From CAMFTQ01 sp051881615 (GTDB lineage: Bacteria > Bacillota > Clostridia > Oscillospirales > Acutalibacteraceae): a stretch of DNA of 64,000 bases. Of this stretch, positions 32,967-42,570 are shown one piece after another. The stretch is taken from the NCBI GenBank assembly GCA_051881615.1, contig JBJEQF010000013.1, forward strand, positions 62,001 to 126,000. The letters are read 5' to 3'. Position 1 is the stretch's first letter; every line of letters begins with the position of its first letter. The notes beneath the pieces were generated by a model, which saw only the letters and a list, made by a program, of their open reading frames with translations, did not search any database and was not told where the DNA came from. A program made the translations under genes and the position numbers.

Positions 32967-35327
32967 ATGAGGAAAACCGACATAAGCAAATTCACCGATA
33001 AAAATGAAAGCAACGGCTTAAACAGCACCAAAGCCACGCAAAGCACCGTAAAAACTGCTCTTAAGCTGACAGGTAAGGCGATTGCCACCGTATTTGCAGT
33101 ATTGTTCAGTGCTTTCATTATCGTTGCAATCTCAATGATGATTTATATTTTCTCTATTGCAAGCGAGCCGACAGGCATTGACCTTCACGCAAGGGCGCTG
33201 AACCTTTCGAGCCATATTTACTGCGAAAACCCCGAAACAGGCAAATTTGAAGAAACACAGTCGCTCTACGGACTTGAAAACCGTGTGTGGGTGGACTACG
33301 CTTCAATGCCAAAGGCTATGAAGGACGCTATTGTCGCTATTGAGGACAAGCGTTTTTACGACCACCATGGCGTTGACTGGGTACGTACAGGCGGCGCTAT
33401 TCTGAACTTAGCCTCGGGCGAAGGAATGTACGGCGGTTCAACTATTACACAGCAGCTTATCAAAAACATCACAGATGATGACGAGGTAAGCCTTACAAGA
33501 AAGCTCAGAGAAATTTTCAGAGCGCTTAACATCGAGCGTGAATACACAAAGGACGAAATCCTCGAGGCATACTTAAACGTTGTAAACTTCGGCAATAATT
33601 GTCAGGGTGTAGAGGCTGCCTCTCAGCTTTATTTTGACAAGAGCATAAGCGAATGCTCCGTAGCCGAATGTGCGGCTATTGCAGGCATTACTCAGAACCC
33701 GTCATTGTGGAATCCGCTTATTTACCCCGAAAACAACAAAATCAGACGTGAAACTGTACTAAAGGCTATGTACGATCAAGAAAAGCTTACTAAAGCCGAG
33801 TATGACGCGGCGCTTGCAGAGTCTGAAAAAATGACGTTTGTAGGCTTTACTTATGATGACGATGAGGACGACGAGGATACATCAAACGTGCAGAGCTGGT
33901 ACATTGACAACCTTTATGACCAGCTTGTAAGAGATTTGTCTGTTTATTACAATATTTCAGCCTCGGCGGCTTCCGACAAGCTTTTGACAGAGGGACTTAA
34001 CATCTACTGTGCAGTTGACCTTGAAGCTCAGGAGATTATGGAAAAGGCGGCTCTTGAGGTTGACGCTGACGAGGATTTACAGATAGGTATGAGTATGGTT
34101 GATATGAAGGGCAGAATCTTAGCCACTGTCGGCAGTACTCAGAAAAAGGACGGAAACCTTTTGTGGAGCCGTGCGACTGACTCTGTATTACAGCCGGGTT
34201 CTTCTATCAAGCCATTGTTTGTTTATCCGTACAATATAAATTCGGGCGAAATCCACTATTCCTCTTATATTGAGGATAAACCGCTTGACAACTGGTTTGC
34301 TGACGGAAGCGCAGGCCCTAACAACTTCTACGAAGGCACAAAGGGTGAGCTTATGGTTCCCGACGCTATCGAATGGTCGTCAAACTGCACAGCCGTACAG
34401 CTTATGAACATAATGGGACCACGTGCCGCATACGATCAGGCTGTTACGCTTATGGGCTTTTCACACCTTGATCCCGAACAGGACTCTGTAAACACAGGCG
34501 GTCTGTCAATCGGCGGTCTTTACGGCGGTGTAACGGTTCAGGAAATGGCGGCGGCTTACTGCTATGTGGGCAACGGCGGAAGATATTACAGACCGTACAC
34601 CTATTACTATGTTACCGACTCTAACGACAAGGTAATTCTTGATAACCGTGACGCAATTCCTAAGCAGGCATACACACCTGAAACTGCGGCAATTATGAAC
34701 AGACTTCTTCACTACAATATAGAGTACCCCGACCCACACACAAGAGCGTATTATTCAAGAGTTGACGGTTGGGATATTGTCGGCAAAACAGGTACTACCG
34801 ATAAGGACAAGGACTCGTGGTTCTGCGGCGTTTCACCGTACTGCTCACTTGCGATATGGACAGGCTTTGACCATCCGCAGTCTATTTCATATTCTGCACA
34901 GGCAACAGCTCCCAAAACCTTCAGCAAGGTTATGGGACAGTACCTTGAAAATAAAGAGAAAAAGGACTTCGTGTTCCCCGAATCCATTATAGAAGAGGAA
35001 TACTGTGTATATTCGGGACTGCTTGCCACATCTCACTGTACCGATACAAAGACAGGCTATTACACCGAAAGCAATATGCCCGACTACTGCTACGGCGGCC
35101 ACGGCTCAGGCTCTGACGAGGAGGACGAAACATCAGAGGGCGAAACCTCACCGGAAAACAGCGATCCGTCAGGCACTGACGAGGGTGCAACTACTGACGG
35201 CAGTACGCCTTCAGGCGATGAAAATGATCCTTCTCAGCCGACAACAACCGAGGGCGAGGGCAACGGTGAAGCTACAGAGCCTTCTCAGAGTGAGGAACAC
35301 AGCAGTGAAGCTCCTGCAAACGTATAA
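32967..35327 (+). CDS. pbp1A: Class A penicillin-binding protein 1A
   Basis: 786 residues, bifunctional glycosyltransferase and transpeptidase for peptidoglycan. Cytosolic N-terminus, membrane helix about 38-62, GT51 domain with VAIEDKRFYDHHGVDW (catalytic Glu126) and GGSTITQQLIKN, then transpeptidase domain with SxxK in QPGSSIKPLF, SSN in EWSSNCTAV and KTGTTD. The last ~75 residues are a Glu/Ser/Thr/Pro-rich disordered tail, common in clostridial PBP1. GGGAGG precedes the ATG. Confidence 0.95.
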   Translation: MRKTDISKFTDKNESNGLNSTKATQSTVKTALKLTGKAIATVFAVLFSAFIIVAISMMIYIFSIASEPTGIDLHARALNLSSHIYCENPETGKFEETQSLYGLENRVWVDYASMPKAMKDAIVAIEDKRFYDHHGVDWVRTGGAILNLASGEGMYGGSTITQQLIKNITDDDEVSLTRKLREIFRALNIEREYTKDEILEAYLNVVNFGNNCQGVEAASQLYFDKSISECSVAECAAIAGITQNPSLWNPLIYPENNKIRRETVLKAMYDQEKLTKAEYDAALAESEKMTFVGFTYDDDEDDEDTSNVQSWYIDNLYDQLVRDLSVYYNISASAASDKLLTEGLNIYCAVDLEAQEIMEKAALEVDADEDLQIGMSMVDMKGRILATVGSTQKKDGNLLWSRATDSVLQPGSSIKPLFVYPYNINSGEIHYSSYIEDKPLDNWFADGSAGPNNFYEGTKGELMVPDAIEWSSNCTAVQLMNIMGPRAAYDQAVTLMGFSHLDPEQDSVNTGGLSIGGLYGGVTVQEMAAAYCYVGNGGRYYRPYTYYYVTDSNDKVILDNRDAIPKQAYTPETAAIMNRLLHYNIEYPDPHTRAYYSRVDGWDIVGKTGTTDKDKDSWFCGVSPYCSLAIWTGFDHPQSISYSAQATAPKTFSKVMGQYLENKEKKDFVFPESIIEEEYCVYSGLLATSHCTDTKTGYYTESNMPDYCYGGHGSGSDEEDETSEGETSPENSDPSGTDEGATTDGSTPSGDENDPSQPTTTEGEGNGEATEPSQSEEHSSEAPANV

Positions 35328-35392
35328 ACGATTTGACAAATTACAGCAAAAGCTGTTTAATATATCCATATATTTTGAAAGGAAGATTAAAT

Positions 35393-36634
35393 ATGGTATC
35401 AATAGCAATTATGGGGCACGGTGTTGTAGGCTCGGGTGTTGCTGAAATTATCACAACACACAAAAACAAGCTCTACACAAGCATCGGAGAAGAGGTTTAT
35501 ATCAAGCGTATTCTTGATTTAAGAGAATTTCCCGACAGCCCGCTTGCAGATAGATTTACTAAAAACTTTGAGGATATTATAAACGACAGAGAAATCAGAA
35601 TTGTTGTTGAGGTTATGGGCGGAATAAATCCCGCTTACGACTTTGTTAAACGCTCGCTCAAGGCAGGCAAAAGCGTAGTAACCTCTAACAAGGAGCTTGT
35701 AGCCGCTAAGGGTGCAGAGCTTTTGCAGATTGCAAAAGACAACAACGCAAACTTCCTTTTTGAGGCAAGCGTAGGCGGCGGTATTCCGATTATCCGCCCT
35801 ATGAGCCAGTGCCTTGTTGCAAATATTGTTGACGAGATTGCCGGTATTTTAAACGGCACAACCAACTTTATCCTTACAAAGATGATTGACGAGGGTATGG
35901 ATTTTGACACAGCTCTTAAGCTTGCGCAGGAGTTAGGCTATGCCGAGAGAAATCCCGAGGCAGACGTTGAGGGACACGACGCTTGCAGAAAAATCTGTAT
36001 TCTTGCTTCTCTTGCATTCGGCAAGCACGTGTACCCCGAGTACGTTCACACAGAGGGCATTACAAAAATCACCTTAAAGGACGTTAAATATGCGGCTGCG
36101 TGGGGCGGTGTAATTAAGCTCATCGGCAAGGTTAAGATGCTCGAAAACGGCAAGATGGATATTCTGGTAGCACCGATGTTTGTTCCCTGCAAGAGCCAGC
36201 TTGCAAATATTGACGATGTATTCAACGGTATTATGGTAAGGGGCGACTGCACAGGCGACGTTGTATTTTACGGCAAGGGTGCAGGCAAGCTGCCAACAGC
36301 AAGCGCAGTAGTAGCAGACGTTATCGACTGCTGCAAGCACCTAAAGACAAGAAAATATCTGTTCTGGACAGACGGCGACGGCTCAAGCGTTATTGATTAC
36401 AAGGATTCTGTTTCAGCATTTTATGTGCGTGTAAAGGCAGACGATAAAAATGCAGCTTTGCAAAATGCAAAGGAGCTTTTCGGCAATATTTCACCAATCG
36501 CTTTAGACGAGTACGAGGGCGAAAGCGCATTTGTAACAGAGCCTTTGAAGTATTCTGACGCTGAAAATTATGCAAAGGCACTCTCTGACAAGGGCTTTGA
36601 AACGCTCTCTATGCTCAGAGTAGGCGACCTGTAA
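35393..36634 (+). CDS. hom: Homoserine dehydrogenase
   Basis: 413 residues; reduces aspartate semialdehyde to homoserine. NAD(P)-binding IMGHGVVGSGVAEII at the start, EVMGGINPAYDFVKRSLKAGKSVVTSNKEL (split), FEASVGGGIPIIRPM, GILNGTTNFILTKM, and a C-terminal ACT domain for feedback control. ATG 35393 after AAAGGAAG. Followed after 222 bp by aspartokinase, the first enzyme of the same pathway; threonine synthase genes are not here. Confidence 0.96.
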   Translation: MVSIAIMGHGVVGSGVAEIITTHKNKLYTSIGEEVYIKRILDLREFPDSPLADRFTKNFEDIINDREIRIVVEVMGGINPAYDFVKRSLKAGKSVVTSNKELVAAKGAELLQIAKDNNANFLFEASVGGGIPIIRPMSQCLVANIVDEIAGILNGTTNFILTKMIDEGMDFDTALKLAQELGYAERNPEADVEGHDACRKICILASLAFGKHVYPEYVHTEGITKITLKDVKYAAAWGGVIKLIGKVKMLENGKMDILVAPMFVPCKSQLANIDDVFNGIMVRGDCTGDVVFYGKGAGKLPTASAVVADVIDCCKHLKTRKYLFWTDGDGSSVIDYKDSVSAFYVRVKADDKNAALQNAKELFGNISPIALDEYEGESAFVTEPLKYSDAENYAKALSDKGFETLSMLRVGDL

Positions 36635-36748
36635 TAAGAAAAAATTGCAAATTTGAATTATAAATTGTGCGTTATAGCCATAAATATTCTGATGAATACA
36701 ACAAAATTGCAGTTTTTTGAAAGAAATTTTTAAAAGATTGCAAAAATG

Positions 36749-36777
36749 TTGAAATCAGCACTTTAATGTAGTAAAAT
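36749..36777 (+). promoter_or_regulatory. Promoter of the aspartokinase gene
   Basis: TTGAAA (36749-36754), 17 bp, TAAAAT (36772-36777), 80 bp before the start codon. The leader is too short to hold a lysine riboswitch. Confidence 0.65.
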
Positions 36778-36856
36778 ATGTATTTGTTGATAATTGTTTT
36801 ATAAGGCGCGGCACTTTTATTCATTCATACAATCTATTTTAAGGAGTAATCAACCT

Positions 36857-38059
36857 ATGAGTTTAATTGTTCAGAAGTTCGGCGGCAGCTCTGTGGCAAA
36901 TGCCGAAAGAGTAATGAATGTTGCAAAAATTGTAACAGACACCTATGCAAAGGGTAATGACGTTGTAGTAGTTGTTTCTGCACAGGGCGACACTACAGAC
37001 GACCTTATCGCAAAGGCTGAAGAAATTAACCCGAAGGCTTCAAAAAGAGAAAAGGATATGCTGCTTGCGGCAGGCGAGCAGATTTCAATTTCACTTCTTG
37101 CTATGGCTATTGAAAAGCTCGGTTATCAGGCTGTATCACTGCTTGGCTGGCAGGCAGGCTTTGAAACAACGTCAGCTCACACATCTGCAAGAATTAAAAG
37201 AGTAGACCCTACAAGAATCAGAAAAGAGCTTGACAGAAAGGCAATCGTAATTGTTGCAGGCTTTCAGGGACTTTCTAAGTATGATGATATTACAACACTG
37301 GGCAGAGGCGGCTCAGACACAAGCGCAGTAGCTATAGCTTCTGCAATGCATGCTGACCTTTGTCAGATTTTCACAGATGTTGAGGGCGTTTACACAGCAG
37401 ACCCGCGCAAGGTTAAAAACGCCAGAAAGCTTAGCGAGATTTCTTATGATGAAATGCTTGAGCTTGCAACTCTGGGCGCACAGGTACTTAACAACCGTTC
37501 TGTAGAAATGGCAAAAAAATATAATATTGAGCTTGAGGTACTTTCAAGTATGACAAATGCCCCCGGCACTATTGTAAAGGAGAATCCAAAAATGGAAAAA
37601 ATGTTAATCAGCGGTGTAGCAAAGGATACTGACGTAGCAAGAATTTCTGTAACAGGCATACCAAATAACCCGGGCTATGCTTTCAAGCTTTTTGCAAAGC
37701 TTTCAGCCAAGGATATTAACGTAGATATTATTCTGCAGTCAATCGGCAGAAACAACACAAAGGATATCACATTTACAGTTGCCAAGGACAGAGGTGCAGA
37801 GGCTGTTGAGATTTTAAGCGACTATGTTGCGGCAATCGGCGCAGATCAGGTTCTTTATGACGACAACGTAGCTAAGGTTTCTATCGTTGGCGCAGGTATG
37901 GAAAGCCACGCAGGCGTAGCAACAAAGATGTTCGAGGCTCTGTACGATTCACAAATCAACATTCAGATGATAAGCACAAGTGAAATCAAGGTTTCTGTAC
38001 TTATCGAAAAGAAGGACGCAGACAGAGCTGTTTCTGCAATTCACGACAAGTTCTTTTAA
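36857..38059 (+). CDS. lysC: Aspartate kinase
   Basis: 400 residues; phosphorylates aspartate, entry to lysine, threonine and methionine synthesis. N-terminal VQKFGGSSVANAERV, TTLGRGGSDTSAVA and the aspartate-binding region, then two ACT domains (from about 265: VARISVTGIPNNPGYAF and KVSIVGAGMESHAGVAT) for end-product inhibition. ATG 36857 behind AAGGAG. Two terminators follow. Confidence 0.96.
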   Translation: MSLIVQKFGGSSVANAERVMNVAKIVTDTYAKGNDVVVVVSAQGDTTDDLIAKAEEINPKASKREKDMLLAAGEQISISLLAMAIEKLGYQAVSLLGWQAGFETTSAHTSARIKRVDPTRIRKELDRKAIVIVAGFQGLSKYDDITTLGRGGSDTSAVAIASAMHADLCQIFTDVEGVYTADPRKVKNARKLSEISYDEMLELATLGAQVLNNRSVEMAKKYNIELEVLSSMTNAPGTIVKENPKMEKMLISGVAKDTDVARISVTGIPNNPGYAFKLFAKLSAKDINVDIILQSIGRNNTKDITFTVAKDRGAEAVEILSDYVAAIGADQVLYDDNVAKVSIVGAGMESHAGVATKMFEALYDSQINIQMISTSEIKVSVLIEKKDADRAVSAIHDKFF

Positions 38060-38105
38060 TTCGGAAAAGGCTATCGGTTTTAAAGCTTAATATAGACACT
38101 TTACA

Positions 38106-38139
38106 ACGGCAGAATAACGCTTTCTGCCGTTTAATTTTT
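38106..38139 (+). terminator. Terminator of lysC
   Basis: ACGGCAGA / TCTGCCGT stem followed by TTAATTTTT. Confidence 0.8.
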
Positions 38140-38152
38140 GCAAAAAAAATCA

Positions 38153-38193
38153 GGCTGTGCCAAAACATTTATCTGCTTTGGCACAGCCGTTTT
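38153..38193. terminator. Second terminator, GGCTGTGCC family
   Basis: GGCTGTGCCAAA / TTTGGCACAGCC 12-bp perfect stem then GTTTT; the same stem core as 5705-5749. It marks the last clearly host feature before the recombinase. Confidence 0.8.
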
Positions 38194-38271
38194 GCATACT
38201 GTCTTTATCTTTTATAATAATAAAAGCATCACAGACAGCCTTGCTTTTTGATTTTACAAATCTGTTTTAGC

Positions 38272-39942
38272 TTATTTCATACCCTGCTCGTAAGCTTCGA
38301 TCATCTTTTTAAACGTGTGTCCCGTACGAACCCGCAGATTCTCAAGATACTTTGTGGTGGTTTCGTTGGTAAAGAGCTTGATTTTCATCTCCATATGCGT
38401 TTCGTCAATGGGCGTTACATAGATTCTGTCAATGTATTTTTCTACAAACGAGTGGTTGATTACTCCGCTGTTTGCGTCCTCGCTCGCTCGCTTAAGCGTT
38501 CTGCGCATTTCTTCAATCCGCTTTTTGAAATCGTTTCTCGTCTGCATTTCATTTTCAAGTGCGGAAATTTCCTTTTCGCACAAGGCAATCTCATTTGAGC
38601 ATTGCTTTGTCAGGCTGATAAAATCCCTGTCGGAAATCTGTCCGCTTACGTTATAGCCGAGGAGCTTGCTTTTCTTTTTCTGCTCCAAATCCATTTTCTT
38701 TTTCAGCTCGTCAAGACGTCTGCCGACCTCTTCAGGCTGGCTGAGGGATTTATACATTTCGACATACTGATTTATCAGCTCTTCAACGTCGCAGGAGGTT
38801 TCCTTGAATACCTCAAGCAAAATCGGCACGACATCAGATTCGTATATCGGAAAGGATTTACAGCTGTCTGCGCCGTTTTTGATTTTGCCGCTGCATATCC
38901 ACTTTGAATTTTTGTTGCCCTGTCTGTCCTTTGCATCTCTTCGATAGTAGGTTGCTCCGCAGTCGGTGCAGAACAGCTTTCCCGTCAGCAGGTTGCCGTG
39001 ATTGCATTTGCCCTGACGGTTCTTGACATCCTTGCTCCGCCTTTCAAGCACATCGTTTGCCTTGTCCCACAGCTCCTCAGACACTATCGCAGGGACAATC
39101 TCTCCACTTTCGTCCTTGAACATAACCCAGTCCTCGGGCGGCAGAAATTTCTGCTTTTTCGTGAACATATCAACAACTTTGACCTTGTTGCCGACATAGT
39201 AACCCTTGTACTTCGGGTTTGAAATTATACCCGACATTGTGGTGTGGGCAATTTTGTTGCCGTTGTGGTTGCGGTAACCCTTCTCCCAGAAGATGTTTTC
39301 AATCTGCTTCATACTGTATTCGTTTGTTGCGTACAACTCGAACAGCTCACGCACCATCTTCGCCTCGTCCTCGTCAATCACAAGCCTTTTGTTGTCCTTG
39401 CGGTAGCCGAAAATTCTGCTGTTGCCAAGCACAACGTGGTCCTTGATTGCCTGCTGATGCCCGAACTTGATACGAGACGACAGCTTTCTCAGCTCGTCCT
39501 GCGCTATACTCGACATAATCGTCAGACGCAGTTCGCTGTCCTCGTCAAGTGTATTGATGTTATCGTTCTGAAAGAACACCGCAACGCCGAAGTGGAGAAG
39601 CTCTCTTGTAAACCTGATACTATCAAGCGTGTTTCTCGCAAATCGGGAAATTTCCTTTGTGATTATCATATCAAACTCGCCGTTCTCGCCGTCGGTTACC
39701 ATTCGGTGAAAATTCTCACGCTTCTCGGTCGAGATAGCTGACAAACCCTCGTCAATGTAGCCCTCGACATATTCCCAGTTGGGATTTTTCTTAATCATAT
39801 TCGAGTAGAAGCTGATCTGATTGTCAAGCGAGTTGAGCTGTGCGTCCTTCTCCGTACTCACTCGGGCATAGAAGGTTACACGCAACGGCAGGTCATATAT
39901 ACTGCAACTCCTGAGCTGTTCCCTCGTTTTTAAAATATCCAT
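38272..39942 (-). CDS. Large serine recombinase (resolvase/integrase)
   Basis: 556 residues. The catalytic domain starts with TFYARVSTEKDAQLNSLDNQ; Ser29 is the nucleophile. DMIITKEISRFARNTLDS is the second active-site block. The recombinase domain (about 170-290) has IFGYRKDNKRL and ISNPKYKGYYVGNK, the zinc ribbon GKLFCTDCGATYYRRD with a later Cys pair, and a long coiled coil (about 390-470), the layout of TndX/PhiC31-type integrases. GGGAA and GAAGAA lie just before the ATG. It points out of the island toward lysC and appears intact. It likely moved this element; its att sites are not proven. Confidence 0.9.
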   Translation of the reverse strand: MDILKTREQLRSCSIYDLPLRVTFYARVSTEKDAQLNSLDNQISFYSNMIKKNPNWEYVEGYIDEGLSAISTEKRENFHRMVTDGENGEFDMIITKEISRFARNTLDSIRFTRELLHFGVAVFFQNDNINTLDEDSELRLTIMSSIAQDELRKLSSRIKFGHQQAIKDHVVLGNSRIFGYRKDNKRLVIDEDEAKMVRELFELYATNEYSMKQIENIFWEKGYRNHNGNKIAHTTMSGIISNPKYKGYYVGNKVKVVDMFTKKQKFLPPEDWVMFKDESGEIVPAIVSEELWDKANDVLERRSKDVKNRQGKCNHGNLLTGKLFCTDCGATYYRRDAKDRQGNKNSKWICSGKIKNGADSCKSFPIYESDVVPILLEVFKETSCDVEELINQYVEMYKSLSQPEEVGRRLDELKKKMDLEQKKKSKLLGYNVSGQISDRDFISLTKQCSNEIALCEKEISALENEMQTRNDFKKRIEEMRRTLKRASEDANSGVINHSFVEKYIDRIYVTPIDETHMEMKIKLFTNETTTKYLENLRVRTGHTFKKMIEAYEQGMK

Positions 39943-40039
39943 TTCTTCACTTCCCTATTTTTAATTTCGTTGTATCATCACTTTATTATGATGATTATAT
40001 CACATAGTAATTTATATATCTATATCAAACGCAGAATTA

Positions 40040-40155
40040 GTTTTTGGAAATGTTTTCAATTTTTAAGAAAAACGTTACAAATCACACCTGAAAATTCAAG
40101 AAAAACGTTACGCATTAAGAAACACGCAAGAAAATAAGTAAGAAAATAAGCAAGT
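40040..40155. repeat. Direct repeat, copy A, with two 33-bp-spaced AAGAAAAACGTTAC motifs
   Basis: Block beginning TTTTTGGAAATGTTTTCA and holding AAGAAAAACGTTAC at 40065 and 40098 (33 bp apart), then CGCATTAAGAAACACGCAAG and AATAAG(T/C)AAG units. It lies 98 bp upstream of the recombinase start. Copy B is at 56022-56125 with the same order and spacing. Weak similarity (GGTCGGG-AT-CAAA) continues further out at 40226 and 56179. Could be an att/recombinase site, an iteron set or a duplicated control region. The rest of 39943-40287 holds only this and the hairpin below. Confidence 0.8.
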
Positions 40156-40165
40156 TATTTTATGT

Positions 40166-40197
40166 ATGAGCCGCCGAATTTTCACTCGGCGGCTCAT
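40166..40197. terminator. Strong hairpin beside repeat copy A
   Basis: ATGAGCCGCCGA / TCGGCGGCTCAT, 12-bp perfect stem with 8-nt loop. On the minus strand it lies just after the small ORF; the T run is weak. Possible terminator. Confidence 0.55.
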
Positions 40198-40287
40198 CAA
40201 ATTTAGAGATACTACTCCAAAGGGGTCGGGAATCAAAGATTAATTTTCATCAATCTGTCTGCTCGAATTGGATGCAACGTCACGTTG

Positions 40288-40449
40288 CTATTTCCTTATA
40301 CGACTGATGTACGATGCGATTTTTCCGTTCATTTTTAGTCTTTCCTCCTGCGTTATCAGCCCGTTTCTGAATAAATATTCGTTAAAGAAAGACAACCATA
40401 TTTCCTTTGACATCTGCATTCTCAACTTTTCACATTCATTTTTATTAAT
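40288..40449 (-). CDS. Small ICE-type protein (53 aa) with AUU start or lost start codon
   Basis: An open frame of 53 codons preceded by AAGGAG eight bases before an ATT at 40449. The product starts NKNECEKLRMQMSKEIW after the first codon and continues LSFFNEYLFRNGLITQEER. This pattern (short basic protein, 'K.IWL.FFN.YLF..GLIT..ER') resembles small proteins encoded next to serine recombinases in Clostridia. The codon where ATG would be expected is ATT, so it is either translated at low level from AUU or was inactivated by one base change. Internal ATGs have no site. Confidence 0.45.
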   Translation of the reverse strand: MNKNECEKLRMQMSKEIWLSFFNEYLFRNGLITQEERLKMNGKIASYISRIRK

Positions 40450-40566
40450 CGCTATCTCTCCTTCCTCATATTCATTATGCTGAATTTTTGAATGTAATAT
40501 TCATCATTTGTTCCTCCATTCCGAATAATAATTTACCTTGCATAGTGAATTATAGCTTGTTGATTT

Positions 40567-40977
40567 TTACAGTGACTTATAATCTTTACGTTCAAATAAA
40601 TCGTCAAGCCGTACCTTGCCTCTTGTACGCCGGACATTATTTATCGCTTCCTTTCTCATAGCTTCGAGCCTTTCCTTTGAAAAATGTTTTTCCTCGGCAA
40701 GTATTTTCATAATAAGTTCAAGCTCAACAGCATATCGGAACAATCCTTTTGAAATTCTTTTCTGCTGTTCCTCACTAGCCTTTGCAATTTCCTTTGCGAG
40801 CTTTTCATTGACAACAGAATTTTCATCTGACAAAAGCTTGTCTGCAAAATATGAATTGACTGCATAGACAACAAAATCATTCCTCGATTTAAAGCCTGCC
40901 GACTTGATTTCTTTATCAATTTTCTCCACAAAATCCCTGTCAAGAAAAAGGCTTATTCTCTGCTTTTCATCTGACAT
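40567..40977 (-). CDS. Ribbon-helix-helix DNA-binding protein with helical tail
   Basis: 136 residues. The first 50 (QRISLFLDRDFVEKIDKEIK followed by GFKSRNDFVVYAVNSYF) look like a CopG/Arc-type ribbon-helix-helix domain. The rest is a charged helix with many Lys/Glu, ending DDLFERKDYKSL. Such proteins are found in conjugative elements and plasmids as accessory regulators or partition/relaxosome factors. GGGAGATG precedes the ATG. It may regulate the RepA-like gene upstream. Confidence 0.7.
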   Translation of the reverse strand: MSDEKQRISLFLDRDFVEKIDKEIKSAGFKSRNDFVVYAVNSYFADKLLSDENSVVNEKLAKEIAKASEEQQKRISKGLFRYAVELELIMKILAEEKHFSKERLEAMRKEAINNVRRTRGKVRLDDLFERKDYKSL

Positions 40978-41388
40978 TGTAAATCATCTCCCAGTATTCT
41001 GATACACACTTGCTGACTCCTGAAAAAACGGCTTATTTATCGGATTATTTTCGATTATGGGATACACCGATACACCAAACCCGAAATCACGACCCACAAA
41101 AGTATCACCTTTTGACCCCTGTAAAATGATACTGTGTTTTATCGAAAAAACGGCTTGTTCAAGCCAAATCCTCGGTCAGCACTGCCGTCCGATGTGGTAC
41201 GCAAGGGGCATACATCAGTGCCCCTTGCTTTCTCCTGCTTAACTACCTACCCTGAAAATCACGGGCGGATATTGAAAAATCTGCTTGCTAAAGCAGTTTT
41301 TATTTCTGCCGTAAATTTGCCCGAATTTCGATTTTCGCTTGCAAGCGGATTACTCCTTGACTTCTGCAAAATAATCGCACAAAACGCC
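40978..41388. other. Gene-free region with hairpin and short direct repeats
   Basis: No good open frame in about 410 bp. It contains GAAAAAACGGCTT twice (about 41021 and 41140), GATACACCGATACACC, and a perfect hairpin GCAAGGGGCA / TGCCCCTTGC (41201-41228, 8-nt loop) without a T run. In this setting, between a ribbon-helix-helix gene and a RepA-like gene, it could be a replication or transfer origin remnant; that is speculation. Confidence 0.35.
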
Positions 41389-42474
41389 TCACGTTGGCTG
41401 ACACGGCTCTTTGCGTGACAGTGTGACGGAAGGATTGACACTTGGCTTTGTATCATATTTACCGTCACTAATGTCACTGCCGTCACCGAGCTTTTCAATT
41501 TTAATAAATCTCCCCTGATTAGTTCTGCCGAATTCACAGCTGTACCCCAGACTGCAAAACTGAGAATGAAATTTCAGAAGTCTTTTAGAAAGTATCGGCG
41601 GTGTTATTTCTGTTCCGCTGTTTTCTTTGATAAGCTCTGCAAGCTCGGTTGCTGTTCCCTTAAATGATTTTTCAACAGCAGAAGAGAAATAATTATCTAC
41701 GGCAACTACAACCTCGTCAAGCATTTTCACAGGAGCTTCTTCTCCGTTGTGCTTTGACCATACGAAACTCATTTCAGAAAACTCAAGCGGTATTTCAATC
41801 GTTTCAATATCTCTGCCCGAGCAATACAGCGTTGCAAGGTTGTCTGTTCGTTTTGGTCTGCTCAAAACAAAGACAGTATCAACTGCTCCCGATAAACCCG
41901 TTGAACCCGAAAGCATATTCAGAGGATCGTCGTCCCTCTGCTTTCTCAGATGATGCACAAGCAAAATTGCAATATGATTTTTGTTTGCAATCTCTTTCAG
42001 GAAAGTCAGATCATCATAATCACTTGCGTATGGATTGTTTTTTGTATCATTGTTTCTTATCCTCTGCAAAGTATCAATCGCAATGAAAACGGTATCCGGA
42101 TGTTCATCAATAAAATTTTCTATCTGCCTGTTCAAACCGTCGTCAATACTTTTTGACAATATTGCAAAGTGCAGATTGCTTGGAGCTTCGTCCGTGATTT
42201 CAAGAAGTCTTGATTGCAGTCTTTCAAAACTGTCCTCAAGTGCAAGATACAAAACTGTTCCCTTGCATGTTTCGTAATTCCAGATAGGTTCACCGTTTGC
42301 AATTTGCAGACACATCCAAAGCACAAGCCACGACTTTCCTATCTTTGGTGAACCACCGAGCAAATGTATTCCCTGCGGAATCAGGTGTGATACAATAAAC
42401 TCAGGTGAGTTCAACGGCGAATTCAAAAGCGTTTCACCGTCAATAGTTTTCAGCAAATCATTTTCTCTTGACAT
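41389..42474 (-). CDS. RepA-like hexameric helicase/AAA ATPase (AAA_25)
   Basis: 361 residues. Walker A GGSPKIGKSWLVLWM (about 38-52), LYLALEDSFERLQSRL with the ED characteristic of RepA-type ATPases, Walker B VFIAIDTLQRIRN, and LLVHHLRKQRDDDPLNMLSGSTGLSGAVD. This is the RecA-fold family of plasmid RSF1010 RepA and many phage and ICE helicases. A C-terminal winged-helix-like part (about 260-340) follows. GGGAGG precedes the ATG. Likely role: replication of the excised element. Confidence 0.82.
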   Translation of the reverse strand: MSRENDLLKTIDGETLLNSPLNSPEFIVSHLIPQGIHLLGGSPKIGKSWLVLWMCLQIANGEPIWNYETCKGTVLYLALEDSFERLQSRLLEITDEAPSNLHFAILSKSIDDGLNRQIENFIDEHPDTVFIAIDTLQRIRNNDTKNNPYASDYDDLTFLKEIANKNHIAILLVHHLRKQRDDDPLNMLSGSTGLSGAVDTVFVLSRPKRTDNLATLYCSGRDIETIEIPLEFSEMSFVWSKHNGEEAPVKMLDEVVVAVDNYFSSAVEKSFKGTATELAELIKENSGTEITPPILSKRLLKFHSQFCSLGYSCEFGRTNQGRFIKIEKLGDGSDISDGKYDTKPSVNPSVTLSRKEPCQPT

Positions 42475-42513
42475 TTTTAATCCTCCCTTGTTTTAATTTC
42501 GTTGGTATAGAAT

Positions 42514-42541
42514 TTGAATTTTTATACCGATATGATATAAT
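42514..42541 (+). promoter_or_regulatory. Promoter of the DUF6076-like gene
   Basis: TTGAAT, 16 bp, TATAAT (ending about 42540), inside the divergent gap. Because transcription starts after this, the open frame's first ATG at 42468 cannot be the real start. Confidence 0.6.
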
Positions 42542-42570
42542 AGTAGAACAGCTAAAATCATATTTAAATA

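Noticed and set aside
36635..36856. Lysine riboswitch before aspartokinase
   Set aside because: The promoter at 36749-36777 leaves only about 75 nt of leader, far too short for an L-box, and no terminator hairpin precedes the gene.
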